DNA of 64,000 nucleotides from Undaria pinnatifida (lineage: Eukaryota; Sar; Phaeophyceae; Laminariales; Alariaceae): NCBI GenBank assembly GCA_012845835.1, contig JABAKD010000019.1, forward strand, positions 13,409,344 to 13,473,343, given 5' to 3'. Under the pieces are notes generated by a model, which was not told where the DNA came from, made no database searches, and was given only the letters and a program-made list of their open reading frames with translations. Below, piece after piece: positions 1 through 10,242 of the stretch (within the stretch, counting starts at the first letter, position 1; every line of letters starts with the position of its first letter). The translations under genes and the position numbers were made by a program.

Positions 1-202
1 GCTTGTGGATGGCAACATCCTGTGATGCAACACTTGCAGTGTGAAACACAGATACCACTGCGGTGTAAGATGCAGCTATATACTGCGATGTAATATTGAA
101 TATCAGCGGTGGAACTTTTTTTGGTTTAGGCGCGATACGCAAGTGCTGTCTAGGTGCAGCTTGTGCTGTGCAGATGGAAGTCAGTACACCTGGTATATAC
201 AT

Positions 203-426
203 GAAACGGGCTTTATAGTTTCCGCGCACAGACTGCCTAACATCACCCTGTTGACCCTGGTAGCTACACTGTAGTTGCAAGGGGAGTCGCCGACCTATAT
301 CCTTAATGAGGACACACAACCCGTAATACGCGCGATCGGAGTATCACACACAGCTTGCAAATATGAGTTTCGACAAAATATTCCATCTCACAGCAGCTGG
401 AGTGTATTTTCATTTTTATAATACAT
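203..426 (+). repeat. Dispersed repeat family A, truncated copy 1
   Basis: This segment matches 6160-6376 (same strand) and 33463-33680 (opposite strand) almost base for base. It starts at the GGGCTTTATAGTTTCCGCGC block, runs through a GAGGACACACAAC block and ends at an A/T-rich GTATTTTCATTTTTATAATA tail. The copy at 5790-6376 extends about 370 bases further upstream through C-rich sequence, so this copy is 5' truncated. No coding capacity is visible. It is probably a non-autonomous mobile element; the class is unknown. Confidence 0.75.
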
Positions 427-1699
427 GAAGGCCGCGGGGGATCCCACAGGATTTTTTTCCAGTAGGAGCTCGTATGGAGGCAATATCACGTACATATAAA
501 GCCACTCGAAAAAGGAGTGTGGCATCTGCAAACAAGATTCTTATTTCGAAAGTTTACCAAAAAATGCAGCAAAGATCCAGTAATACAGAGGTTTTCAGGT
601 GTTTTTAGCCCTTTTTTGAACTCCATAACTTCCTACCCCTCACTTGTTTGCCTTTAGATTTTCTCCAAAAAACCTACTAAAGACAACAAGAGTTATATCA
701 TCCGCCTGGCGAGCGGCAAGATTTTGGTGAAGACCGTTTTTTCATCGGTGATGTACCCATTGTATTAGGCTCCCGCGCTTGAATTAATATATTGCAGCGA
801 TTTCGGGACGTTTTGTGTTGCTGGCTCGCACGTTCAACCTCACGAAAACATCTCGTGAGTCGCTTCTGGCTGTCTACGACTGCTGTCTGGCGCACCCGAC
901 GTCGTCATACACCCCACCAGAAGCGTCCCTCAATCTCTCGGACCATGGTTTGTTGTGGGGAGCTGTAGCTGCCCGCTAGTGAAGTGCACACGTTCAGCTG
1001 GGGATCGTTGCCTCGTTTTGTGTACCCCAAATTTCGATCACTGCATCGCCTCAAAGTCGAGGTGAAGTGAACCTCTGCTGAGAACCAGAGGGAAACCGAC
1101 CTGAAGAGACTCACAGCATCTGTGGATGAAGCACTTTTGACCCTGGTGTAGCCCGACCCTTAGCCACGAACCAGCCGAAGTTCTAAACGCAGCGTGTTAA
1201 CCTAGCCATGTTTTTCACTGTTCCGATAAGACATGTAGATATTGGAGTTACCAGAAAACAGGGGACCACGGGACGCTTGGGTCCCCCCGTGGCCTTAACG
1301 CCATTACAACTGGAAAACCTTATTTGGGGACGAATTTACTTAACGTTAGTATAGCGAGGGATTTGAGAACTCTAAAGGGGTTAAGCCCTGGTGTTGTGCA
1401 ACTTAGTGCTGCCCCGCGTCAACTACTGTAAAGCGTCAAAACTCATGTACCTGGTATACGTCAACCGTGAGATCGACCGGTTGAGTGGTCGATAGCCAGC
1501 CTTGCTGACTGCGTGATACGTCTGCAACGCATATTCTCGTATGTTTCGCGTACTATTTCTTCGCCATACCTCCGAAAATATTATCAGTACTATACAGCAG
1601 TATATTATACATGAACTGTGAGTTTGACCGGTTGGAGTGGTCAACTCTATTTATATATGTATATATGTATATTTTCGCCCTTGTGCGCCATTTTCATTA
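427..1699. other. No recognised gene; short repeat debris
   Basis: Open frames here are short and match no family I recognise. Bases around 1275-1400 resemble, on the minus strand, the repeat seen at 20600-20815 and 22990-23130 (a block reading CCATTACAACTGGAAAACC). The missing amino-terminal exons of the adenylate kinase gene (P-loop, NMP-binding region) were looked for here and not found. They may lie upstream of the window or be absent. Confidence 0.5.
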
Positions 1700-1792
1700 A
1701 AAAAGGGTTTCCACGGTTGTAAGTTGAAGCTTCGGAGCTGACCGAAGAAGGCATTATGCCCCACCTGGCCATCATGCTGAAGATAACCCTGA
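1700..1792 (+). pseudogene. Degenerate copy of the adenylate kinase exon at 2023
   Basis: This stretch repeats the acceptor side and first half of the exon at 2023-2177. It has the A-run, AG, a GGTTTCC start, then a frame reading SELTEEGIMPHLAIML, against AELSAEGIVPDLIIML in the intact exon. A TAA occurs just after the GFPR-equivalent, so the copy cannot be spliced in as an in-frame exon. It lies about 310 bp upstream of the intact exon in the same orientation, which indicates a local tandem duplication that has since decayed. Confidence 0.7.
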
Positions 1793-2022
1793 CACCAACC
1801 CCAACCCTGACCCATGCCAGCCTCTACAACGAAAATTGATTACTTTTATTAATTCAGTCGGTTTACAAAAAACGGGCGTTTCTTGTTTGCCTGGCTTGAG
1901 GAAAAAATTGTCTTTTCTTCTTTGCTCGCTTTTAGACTGGGTGGTTTTGTGTACTCATCTATTTCCCATCGTGTGCCGACTTCCCCTCACTTTTATTTCT
2001 AACTCTTCTAAAACGCAAAAAG

Positions 2023-4379
2023 GGTTTCCGAGGTCGCGAGAGCAAGCTGCGGAGCTTAGCGCAGAAGGCATCGTGCCCGACCTGATCATCATGCTGGAGA
2101 GGCCCGACGAGCTTGTCAGGGAGTTCAGCATGGGGCGTTGCACGGACCCGACCACCGGTGTCATCTATCACCCAAAGGTGGTAAACTTGAGAAATGGAGA
2201 ATTAAGAATTTGGGCATAACTAAACTGGGAATTAAAAACCGATACGATACTGATTTATGAAAAGGGGGATCCAGAAATTGAGAATTGACGTTTTTGGCTC
2301 GACGTTTGCACAGCGCGCAAGAAAACTAAAAAAGAAAAACTGATGTCGGTGTAGGACACAACCCGCCTCAGATAAGCAATGAGCCTGGTCCGAGATAAGA
2401 GAGTCGTACGTGAAGTAACGCATTGGTATATGTAGGTAGGGTGAAGCATCATTAATGGTCCCATTTACCGAATGCCCACGCTGTTGAGGGGACAAATTTC
2501 GCTTGTTCTGCTCCTGCTCCGGTTGCTACTATTAATGCTGATGTTACCGCTGATGCTACTGCTGCTACTTCCGCTGCTCCTGCTCTTGCTGTTGCTCCTG
2601 CTCTTGCTGTTGCTCCTGCTCTTGCTGTTGCTCCTGCTCTTGCTGTTGCTCCTGCTGCTGATGCTGCTCCTTCTTCTGCTGCTCCTGCTGCTCCTGCTCT
2701 TGCCCCTGCCTCTCCTGCTGCTTCCCCTGCCGCCGCTGGTGCTGGTGCTGCTACTGCTACTGTCGCTGCGACTCCTCCTGCTTGTGCCACTGTTTCTGCT
2801 ACTACTGGCGCTGCTTCTGCTGCTGCTAATGCTATCGCTGGTGCTGCTGATCTGGTGCTGCTGCTGCTGCTGCTGATCTGCTGCTGCTGCTACTGCTGCC
2901 ATCACTGGTGCTGCTACTGCTGCTACTGATGGCGTTCCTTCTGGTGGACGCTTTTCCCCCTGCTACTGCTGCTGCTGCTATTGGCGGCTGCGGTTGGGGG
3001 CGCGTGTGTTGGTACGACGGTGGATGGGGGTTGGGAACGGACGGCGTGCAGTTTTCGCCGCCTCCGGTCGAAATTCAGCACCGGTTAACGTGGAGGACGG
3101 ATGACACGATCGACGTCATCGAGAAACGCCTCAAACAGGTGAACGAAACCCCAAGCGGGGGGGATTCAATGTCGCCTTTTGGCTTCATGCTTTATCAAGG
3201 AGCTACCGATATTGTTTTGGGACCCATGTCTAACGACAAATTAAACGACGAATGTGATCTATATCAAGCATCTAGTAGCAGAGAGTGCGGCAGCCCCAAT
3301 ATCATCATGCTGCGTGCGTGCCGTCCACCGCCCCGTGCTTTACGTCGGGCACACGCCTCATTGCCCCGCAACCCGGGCTTGCTTCGTGTGGTGTGGTCTA
3401 TACCGTAGTCGGTAGTCGTGTGTCTTCGGCGACGCCCCCCCCCCCCGCCTGACGTCTGGAAGGAGTTGCAAATTGCCGCATCTATAAATAGCAACAAACA
3501 ACAACACCACTAACCCTACCTCCGCCCTCCACCCCCTCCCCTCGCCACTCCTCTCACCCCCCCCCCCCCCCCACGGATCTATGGTTTTACGGTTATGTTT
3601 GAAAACGAGTGCCGCCCTCCCCCCCCCCGCCCGCCCCCGCCCAATTCCCCCCTCACGGGTTTCCGCGGTTGTCAGTACAGCGAGACGGCGGTCGGCATCA
3701 GGGAGTCTTATAATGGGGTCCCCTGCAAGGTGGTAGATTGTTCCAAAAGCGACCTCGAAACGTTCGCCGAGATCTGCGAGTTCGTGGAAGAGGTGGCGAC
3801 AAAGAAGGAGGAGGAGCTTGGACCGGAGGGGATGAAAGCGTTCAAGGAAATGGTAAGTGTAGCAGAAAGAAGGCCCGTGTGAGAGAATCGACGGACACAA
3901 ACTCAAACCATTACCACTGATAAGAGGCCGAAACCTCCTAAGCCCTAACACGAGCTGAAAATATACAAGATTCACTTACTATAAAGCATGGATTATGCAC
4001 AGAAAATGTAAAATGAAACCCAAAGCTTACATTAGGATGCAGTACAGGAAACGGGGAACGAAAGCCAATTTGTCGCCGAAGTCTGCGAGTCCGTGGAAGA
4101 GGTGGCCGATAGGATGGAGGAGCCGCTTGGACGGGGGGGGGTGAAAGCGCTCAAGGAAATGGTAAGGACAAAGTATGGATAATGCCTAGAAAATGAGGAA
4201 TGACACCCAAATTAACATTGGGACACATTATAGGAAAGGGGGATGAAAGCCCATTTGTTGCCGACGTCTGCGAGTTCGTGGAAGAGGTGACCGCTGGGAT
4301 GGAGGAGCTGCTTGGACCGCCGGGGATGAAAGTGCTGAAGGAAGTGGTAAAGGAAACGACAAGGACGTTGCAACGATAA
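2023..4379 (+). CDS. Adenylate kinase family protein, 3' part (multi-exon, 5' end not found)
   Basis: Exons inferred by eye: 2023-2177, 3052-3138, 3676-3852, 4048-4161 and 4239-4379 (TAA at 4377-4379), all with AG/GT borders. Together they encode about 223 residues. The first exon starts in phase 1 with the GFPR motif followed by REQA. It continues with a PDLIIMLE strand and the LID-type motif GRCTDPTTGVIYHPK. The second begins FSPPPVEI and carries R-x-DD (RTDD), which holds a conserved arginine of adenylate kinases. The third gives the carboxy-terminal Y-S-E-T region and a Glu-rich helix. Adenylate kinases catalyse ATP + AMP = 2 ADP. The P-loop and NMP-binding exons are not visible between 1 and 2022, so the gene is either cut by the window edge or truncated. 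The last three exons share a repeated motif (VCEFVEEV...LG..G.K.LKE), so the C-terminus may carry three repeats or be alternatively spliced. The family call is strong; the exact subtype (cytosolic, AK7/AK8-like or other) is open. Confidence 0.8.
2505..2935. repeat. CTG/CTC trinucleotide-rich tract in adenylate kinase intron
   Basis: About 430 bases of imperfect (CTG)n with interspersed CTT, CTC and GTT triplets, including four consecutive copies of a CTCCTGCTCTTGCTGTTG-type unit near 2575-2650. It gives long open frames in several phases (poly-Leu on the plus strand, poly-Ser or poly-Ala on the minus strand). These are a composition effect and not genes. It lies inside the inferred intron 2178-3051. 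Confidence 0.85.
4048..4379 (+). repeat. Tandem duplicate exons of the adenylate kinase C-terminus
   Basis: The 3' part of exon 3676-3852 recurs twice: 4048-4161, ending ATG|GTAAG exactly like the parent exon, and 4239-4379, where the equivalent donor reads GTG|GTAAAG but the frame continues to TAA. Both copies are open in phase 0. They conserve the Glu-rich helix motif (EVCESVEEV and DVCEFVEEV) and the LG..G.K.LKE ending. The GTCTGCGAGT-type core sits near 3771, 4080 and 4266. Open frame and compatible phase favour retained coding function over simple debris. Confidence 0.7.
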
Positions 4380-4992
4380 GAGTAAGAATTGGACCAGCCA
4401 AGGCCCTGTGGCAACGGAGGGTGGGCCGCGCAGTGCACAATTTTACGCAGTCGGACTTTGAAAAATTTGCACAACCCGAGAGGTGTCTTTCCTGCCTTTT
4501 ATTTTTTCGAGAGAGATGTAAGACCAAAACTACAACCCGAAAACAAAAAAATACGACGACTCTGGTAAAACTCATCTTGAAAAAAAAATGTATCCAAAAA
4601 GGCACGAAAAGCTCAACTTCGCACGGACGTCACAAACACGGTGTTAAAATTCTAGATCGACAATCTGAAAAATTGAGCGCTGCATCGCAGTAAATACTGT
4701 TGTTCTTGTTGCGCTTGTATCATGTGTACTAAGTATGCGGTCGTGTTTTGGTCATATCTCGTGATGGGCGAGGAATATGTCAATGGATTTGATGCCGATT
4801 CCCCCCTTGTGTTTTCTGCAACGACAAAATAGATGGACATATGGTCAGCTTGATCTCTATTTTTCCCCATTCGCCGGAGGGTCAGAAAAAAGAAGAGAGA
4901 GAAAAAAAAAATTTCGACCAAAATCCGTCTTGATCGGGAACGACAATTTTACGGAATGAAGTGTAAATACTTGGTGTTTTTCAGTCTTGGCC
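4380..4992. other. Downstream flank of adenylate kinase gene, nothing recognised
   Basis: A/T-rich sequence with poly-A runs near 4550-4600 and 4895-4915. No convincing exon or repeat relationship was seen. It probably holds the 3' untranslated region of the preceding gene, but no canonical polyadenylation signal could be assigned with confidence. Confidence 0.4.
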
Positions 4993-5607
4993 GATATTGC
5001 GTCCCTCTTTTTGTGAAATCAATAGTACCCCGCCCCAAAAACTGGTATGCCACACTTTTGGTTACCCACCGAGCGTTCGTCGAATGGAAACACTAAGGAT
5101 GGCTTGATAGACGGCGACAGAGGCATTCCCACCGACCTCTCCATGACGACGAGTATGGGTAGGTCAAACCTTGCCCTTCGCGTGTACGAGAAGACGTGTG
5201 CCTACATACACGTCTTCTCTTACTCGCGAAGGGCAATGTTTGAGCTCCCCATACTATGGAGAAATCGATGAGAATGCCTCTTTCACCGTCCATCGGGCCA
5301 TCCTTGGCGTCTCGATCCAACGAACGCTCGATGGATAGCTAACAGTGTATCATACGTATCAGTTCTTGGGGTGGTGTCTAGCATGTAGGCACACGTCTTC
5401 TTGTAAACGCGAAGGGCATCGTTTGAGCTATCCATATTGGAGATCGTCATGGAGACGTCGATGGGAATGCCTCTGGCACCGTCTACCAAGCCATCCTCAG
5501 CGTTCCCATTCGACGAACGCTCGATGGGTAGCGTAGAGTGAATCGTACGATCATGTATCAGCTTTTGGGGTGCGGTACTACTGATTTCGCAAAAGAGGGA
5601 CGCGATA
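4993..5607. mobile_element. Nested foldback element with long imperfect terminal inverted repeats
   Basis: The outer 55 bases (from ATATTGCGTCCCTCTTTTTG) are the imperfect reverse complement of the last 55 (ending CCTCTTTTGC-complement, AAAAGAGGGACGCGATAT). Inside, the block from the GAGCGTTCGTCGAATGG start (about 5067) to 5200 is repeated in reverse at about 5205-5335 and again at about 5390-5525. The centre at 5172-5236 is a near-perfect hairpin (CTTGCCCTTCGCG...CGCGAAGGGCAATG). There is no transposase. This is the architecture of a non-autonomous foldback/MITE-type DNA element containing one extra inverted arm. Confidence 0.8.
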
Positions 5608-5649
5608 TATCTCTTCTACAGTAAATCGAGTCGAATTTATGAACTTTCT

Positions 5650-5760
5650 CACCTCGGACAGATGATGATCTACATAATCTAGATCACCTAGATAAACTAG
5701 ATCAACTAGATCATATATATCATATAGATCATGTAGACAATACATATATTATTACTCACT
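5650..5760. repeat. TAGATCAN-rich simple sequence
   Basis: Short degenerate repeats of CTAGATCA and ATATAGATCAT type. Similar sequence recurs at 6377-6520 and, more weakly, near 26340-26370 and 38970-38990. Confidence 0.7.
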
Positions 5761-5789
5761 GATTGCACGACTTACCCCAGGATATACAT

Positions 5790-6376
5790 GATAAACTGAT
5801 GTATTATTTCCAAAACCGTCACATTTATCCCCTCAAAATAATGTATAGTTTCCAGGCACATATTGAGCTGCCCCACACGCCCCCCCCCCCCTCCCCGCCT
5901 CAACCCCCCCCCCCCGCCCCCAATAATATACTGGTGCCAAAACCGTCAGATTTATCCCCTCGAAAGGATTTATAGCTTACATGCACAAATTGCCCCCTTT
6001 CCCCCCCCCCCTCCAAACCCGCTCGCTTATGATCAAAACCAGGCCCCCACGTCCTTCAAAACTCCGCCCCACCCCCCTCACCGGTTATTCGACTTACAAG
6101 ATTCACTTGATAAAAGGATACATTTCCCTTCACAGCTGTCAGATTTTGTCCCCCTCAGAAACGGGTTTTATAGTTTCCGCGCACAGACTGACTAAAATCA
6201 TCCTGTTGACCCTGATAGCTACACTGTAGTTGTAAGGGGAGTCGCCGACCTATATCCTTAATGAGGACACACAACTCGTAATGCGCGCGATCGGAGTATC
6301 ACACACAGCTTGCAAACATGAGTTTCGACGAAATCTTCGATCTCACAGCTGGAGTGTATTTTCATTTTTTATAATA
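5790..6376 (+). repeat. Dispersed repeat family A, longest plus-strand copy
   Basis: This is homologous to 203-426 and, on the opposite strand, to 33463-33990. The 5' half carries polycytosine runs (5881-5920, 6000-6012) flanked by repeated short blocks (AAAACCGTCA, TTTATCCCCTC and the TATAGTTTCC motif). The 3' half is the conserved GACACACAAC/TCGGAGTATC region ending in the A/T tail. The internal repetition suggests growth by duplication around the C-runs. Confidence 0.75.
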
Positions 6377-6680
6377 TATTATAGATCACACATATCGTAC
6401 ATATTATTTAGATCATGTAGGTAACACAGATAACATATATCGTACATATCATAGACATCATATGTATCATGAAGATCGTAAAGATCATATAGATCATCTA
6501 CAGTAAATCCTGTATCTGCATTCATTCGGTGTTGGGCGGGTTGTGCATATAAACAGGTCAGGTCCAACCCTGGAAACATTTTCTAGATCGTGCAGGTCGT
6601 ACGACTCCCACTGGGTAACATGAGCTAGACGACACAGATCATACAGATATTCCCTGAAGGATCTATCTAGATAATCAAAT
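6377..6680. repeat. Degenerate TAGATCAT/CATATC simple-sequence region
   Basis: Loose repeats built from ATCATATAGATC, ACATATC and related words immediately follow the family A copy, as they also precede it at 5650-5760. The element therefore seems to sit within, or to have split, a region of this simple sequence. Confidence 0.55.
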
Positions 6681-7690
6681 GGGGATAGGCGATCTGCCCG
6701 ACGTGTGTAAAGTTGTCATACATCCTTCGTATACTTTTTTTTCGCACAGTGCGGAGATGTGTCAGGGAAAGTGCCTCCAAATGTCAGAGTCCTAGTTCGC
6801 AGTGGTTCACGGGGTAAAACTTCCTGAAGAACATTCTAAGTTTTTTATGGCTGGCTCAGCTCGTACAGAAACGCATATATAGAAACAGGGGCGTTAACCC
6901 AAAATAACGTATATATTAACTTATAGAATAGGAGGAATGAGTGCTCTTGTAATAGTAAAATCTCCCCCTTTTGGGTGTGGTCGGCTTGAAACCTCAGGGG
7001 TGGCGCAAGTTGGAAAGGGGGGCAAAAACTCTTGAAACTGGCATACGATTGTCAAAGTTCAGTGGCCAAAATAGGGTATACACGGTGCCTTTGTGGACGA
7101 AATCGGGTACCTTTCTATTTCAGTGACTGCAACGACCCCAGGACGCCATCTGGCCACTTTCCCGCCGGGTGGACCCAATTTTGGCTACTCAACCCCCAAA
7201 AGGTACTCGAGTATTTTACCCCATTACCCGAAAATGGCGGGCTGTTCGACCACAGCCGCCCAACGGCCCACCACGCCCCATTAGACTTCATGTCTCTTGA
7301 TTCTGACAAAGACGGACAAGAACCGTCTACGTGATGTCCATGCGTTATTACTAAAAATACCATAGCAGATAGCTGAAGAATACAACAATCCATCATTTGC
7401 TAGCTGCACGTATATATTATATTGTATAGAGCATGCCCGCACATTCATCCGTTGGTTGTTGGTTGTGGCTATGGGTGCGCACACGCCAGGTGCAACGAAA
7501 GCCGACGCGCGTGTTGTGCTGGTGCGCTCAGGCTGGGGGCAGAGGGTGTGTGTGCGTTCTTGATTGGCAAGTCGCCAGCACAGCACGCCAGACGGTTGGT
7601 ACTATTATTGCTTCGCTGCGCGCCCACGCCCGACGATTGATAACGCTGCACTTGTTCGATTTTTTTTCTTTGCGCTTGACGCGTGCTACG
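6681..7690. other. Unassigned interval; one 100-codon open frame of unknown meaning
   Basis: An open frame on the plus strand at 7032-7334 matches nothing I recognise. It has no supporting splice sites or repeated motif, and overlapping frames on both strands are also open. The codon pattern is not distinctive. Probably non-coding. Confidence 0.4.
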
Positions 7691-7842
7691 ATATGATATG
7701 ATATGATATGATATGATATGATATGATATGATATGATATTATATGATATGATATGATATGATATGCTATGATATGGTATGATATGATATTATATGATATG
7801 ATATGATATGATATGATATGATATGATACTATATGGTATGAT
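7691..7842. repeat. (GATAT)n pentanucleotide microsatellite
   Basis: About 30 copies of ATATG/GATAT with a few substitutions (GATATT, GGTATG, GATACT), ending just before the TACGATAGAGGTTGC start of a family B repeat at 7844. Confidence 0.97.
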
Positions 7843-7843
7843 A

Positions 7844-8245
7844 CGATAGAGGTTGCGCTTTTTCGCCAAAATGTTTCTGAATTTCGGGACTCCTTACCCC
7901 AATATCGCTGGAAGGTCGTGTTTTTTTTCTGTATTTGTTTTTCGTTCTATACCTAAGGCATAATATTGTTCATAAGGGTTGCGTTTTTATTTTACGAAAA
8001 TCGTTTTTTATTTGGTGGAGTATAGAGTTCATCAGGTTATGAGCCTCAGAAAAAAATGGGTGCACCTTCTGAATTTCGGCACTTCTTACCCCAATATCGC
8101 TGGAATGTCTTCTTTTTATTTGCTTTTTTTTCCGTTGTATACCTAAGGCATGATGTTGTTCATAAGGGTAGCGTCTTTTTTTATCTGAAACTGTTTTTTT
8201 TTTGTGTCAGGTACAGAGCCCATCAGGTTACGAACCTCAGAAAAG
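7844..8245 (+). repeat. Dispersed repeat family B with internal tandem duplication
   Basis: Starts with TACGATAGAGGTTGC, a terminal-like motif that recurs in the window (for example 22980, 29010, 29342, 32811 and 33286, and inverted near 29570 and 35950). A block containing TTACCCCAATATCGCTGGAA, a T-rich stretch, CGTTGTATACCTAAGGCAT and GTTCATAAGGGT occurs twice, near 7890-8045 and 8087-8240. Family members at 20690-20790 and 23130-23185 share the TATACCTAGG(T/C)CATG block. Probably a non-autonomous element family. Confidence 0.65.
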
Positions 8246-8979
8246 GGGTAGGGGTAGGGCTAGTAACTCCGTGATTAACTTAGACGTTGTACTCACTGTA
8301 TGTAGCCCCCGAAAGGCGACGTATAGGTCTCCATCTAATAAAAAATGGGTGTCCATGAACTCAATCACGATCTCCGCCCGCAGAACAACACGGAAAATGA
8401 GGAGCAAGTTCTAATCCATAACACCAGGATGTTATGTGCTTAGGGTCAGGGTTGAGTTATGGCGGCGTGTTTTTCGTGCGACTTATCGCTTCTGGGGAGC
8501 TCCGTGCACAACCCAAACCCGATTAGAGCAGCACAGCGTCCCAAAGTTGTTCCCAGGACGAAAAAAAACTAGCATGTTTCACTTGGCAACCCTACCGTAG
8601 CGTGTGCGATGATTTTCTTCCGGCCCGAAAGGGTTTTAGCTATTAATAATTACGGAGATCCGTTGTAACCTGGATGAAATTGCGCACCAAAAAGGAAACA
8701 CACTGCCACCTTTCCCGCGAGGTTCCCTACGCTACGACTGCGTCGATAGAGGCTCTGTATACCCGGTAAGACCAGCCAACGAAATGAAACTTGAGCCAAA
8801 CTAGCTAACGAAGGCAGACACTTTTTAATGCCCTCTTCTGTTTCATAACCCATTCAGCTAACAGTGGATCTCCCGTAATAGACTGTATTCGCAATCCACC
8901 GCTGGCTGGCGTGCCCTTCGGTTCCTGTGGCAAGGGCAGCGCGAGCTGTCCCGACAAGCGGTCATCGTGTTTCTAAGGC
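8246..8979. other. No recognised feature
   Basis: No open frame here could be related to a known family, and no strong repeat structure was seen. A reversed family B-like motif (CCCTACCGTAGCGTGTGCG) is present at about 8590. Confidence 0.45.
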
Positions 8980-9345
8980 AGCAACGCAAGCTGCCGTCGG
9001 GGACGGATGCGTGAGTGTGTCGACCCGACTTGATCCCGGAGGATCAGGCGCGGTGGGGATAGCCACCCGGAAATTCTTTCCTCTCAGGTAGTGTGGGACT
9101 TGCGCAACCTCACCCGCTACGACGAGCACCACACCAGAGAGCACTTCCGGCCGTCACCGTTACTACTGCAGCAACGCAAGCTGCCGTGGCATACGGATGC
9201 GAGGGTGTGTCGACCCGATTTGACCCCTGAGGATCAGGTGCGGGGGAATAGCCACCCGGAGAGCCATTCCTCTCGGGTAGTGTGGGACTTGCGCAACCTC
9301 ACCCGCTACGACGAGCACCACGCCAGAGAGCACTACCGACAACAA
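8980..9345 (+). repeat. Two-copy direct repeat of about 188 bp
   Basis: A unit beginning GCAGCAACGCAAGCTGCCGT occurs at about 8980 and again at about 9168. It includes TGTGTCGACCCGA and a block translatable as VWDLRNLTRYDEHH. The second copy is followed by a CGACAACAACAACATC segment. The shared peptide frame is open across the later copy (9091-9378), but no family was recognised. It could be a fragment of a mobile-element reading frame. Confidence 0.7.
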
Positions 9346-9989
9346 CAACATCTGCGCGTCGGAACACGCGCGCTGTAGTTGCAGCTGGCGCATAGCATGC
9401 ATGATACAACAAACGCTGTACAGTAGTTGGATAGTGGTTTCTCTATGGTGCCGGTTGAGTAGTCTCGGTTTCATGATGTTGCCCCTGAATGATCGCTTGG
9501 CCATCTGGGAACAAGCAGTAGTGGCGGTACGTGAAGTAGTGGTGCTAGTCTTCGATGTAGCGCCGGTATTTCCGGCGGGCGCATGCCGGCACATTGGCTG
9601 GGCTACTCACTTTCATAGATACTAAACTTCGCGGCTAACAAGCTCAAAACAGTGCTTTCTATGGGCGGGCCGATACTCTATAGGTCGGATGACAAACACG
9701 TCAATAACGCTGTTGTAGAACAAATGTTGACCTCGCATTCTGCTTAGTTCTGCATTTAGACGTCAGGCATCAGCTCTCTTACGTAGGCACGTGGGTATAA
9801 TTCATTGGTTTAGGGCTAATATCGCGGCCAAACAAATCCGCTTCGACCGACTCTTCCATTGTCCGATGGTCTTAGAATCACATTCACTTAGCGTTGCGCA
9901 TCAGCGCAGACCTTGTATATTACAGACAATAGGGAATGGAGCTCAAAGTATCACATACCCCGCAACCAGGTACCCCTTCCAACCCCCCT
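9346..9989. other. Upstream flank of the Nudix gene, nothing recognised
   Basis: No exon or repeat unit could be assigned. Open frames on both strands overlap and look random. This interval may hold promoter sequence for the Nudix gene starting at 10243, but no TATA box or initiator could be singled out. Confidence 0.4.
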
Positions 9990-10165
9990 CTCCGCCCCCT
10001 CCCAGGATGCAGCCCACCCTTCTTGCCACCCGTCGAAATAGCTCACGGCGCTTCGCGCTTGGTTCACACAATGTCGGCCTGGTCAGTGCAAATTCGACCT
10101 GCTGCGTTCCGGCGGATGCGAGGGTCTATGATCGTGCGGACTACGACCATGCATGACACGACGAT
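9990..10165 (+). repeat. Dispersed repeat family C, copy 1
   Basis: Shares a block with 16740-16882 (same strand) and 28750-28900 (reverse strand): a C/T-rich lead, a CTTCGCGCTTGGTTCACAC-type segment, a CGACCTGC/CGACATGC block, then GCGAGGGTCTATG and GGACTACGACCATGCATGA. It ends about 78 bases before the predicted Nudix start codon, so the element may lie in the promoter or 5' untranslated region. Confidence 0.7.
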
Positions 10166-10242
10166 CCCCCCTCCCCCCCCCCGCCATCTTCCCCCCCCGT
10201 GTAACGTTCGGTGTCTAATAATCTGGTTAGGGAGACGCGAGG

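Noticed and set aside
670-760. Possible P-loop exon of the adenylate kinase (SGK in one frame)
   Set aside because: The glycine-rich GxPGxGK pattern is absent and the following residues do not fit the family.
2465-2905. Long poly-Leu, poly-Ser and poly-Ala open frames
   Set aside because: Produced by the CTG-type triplet tract; open in several frames at once and located within an inferred intron.
3426-3660. Open frames across polyC runs upstream of the adenylate kinase exon at 3676
   Set aside because: Proline-rich translation comes from C-runs in the intron. The family similarity begins exactly after the AG at 3675.
7032-7334. 100-codon open frame as a gene
   Set aside because: No recognisable motif, no splice support, and overlapping frames on the other strand are also open.
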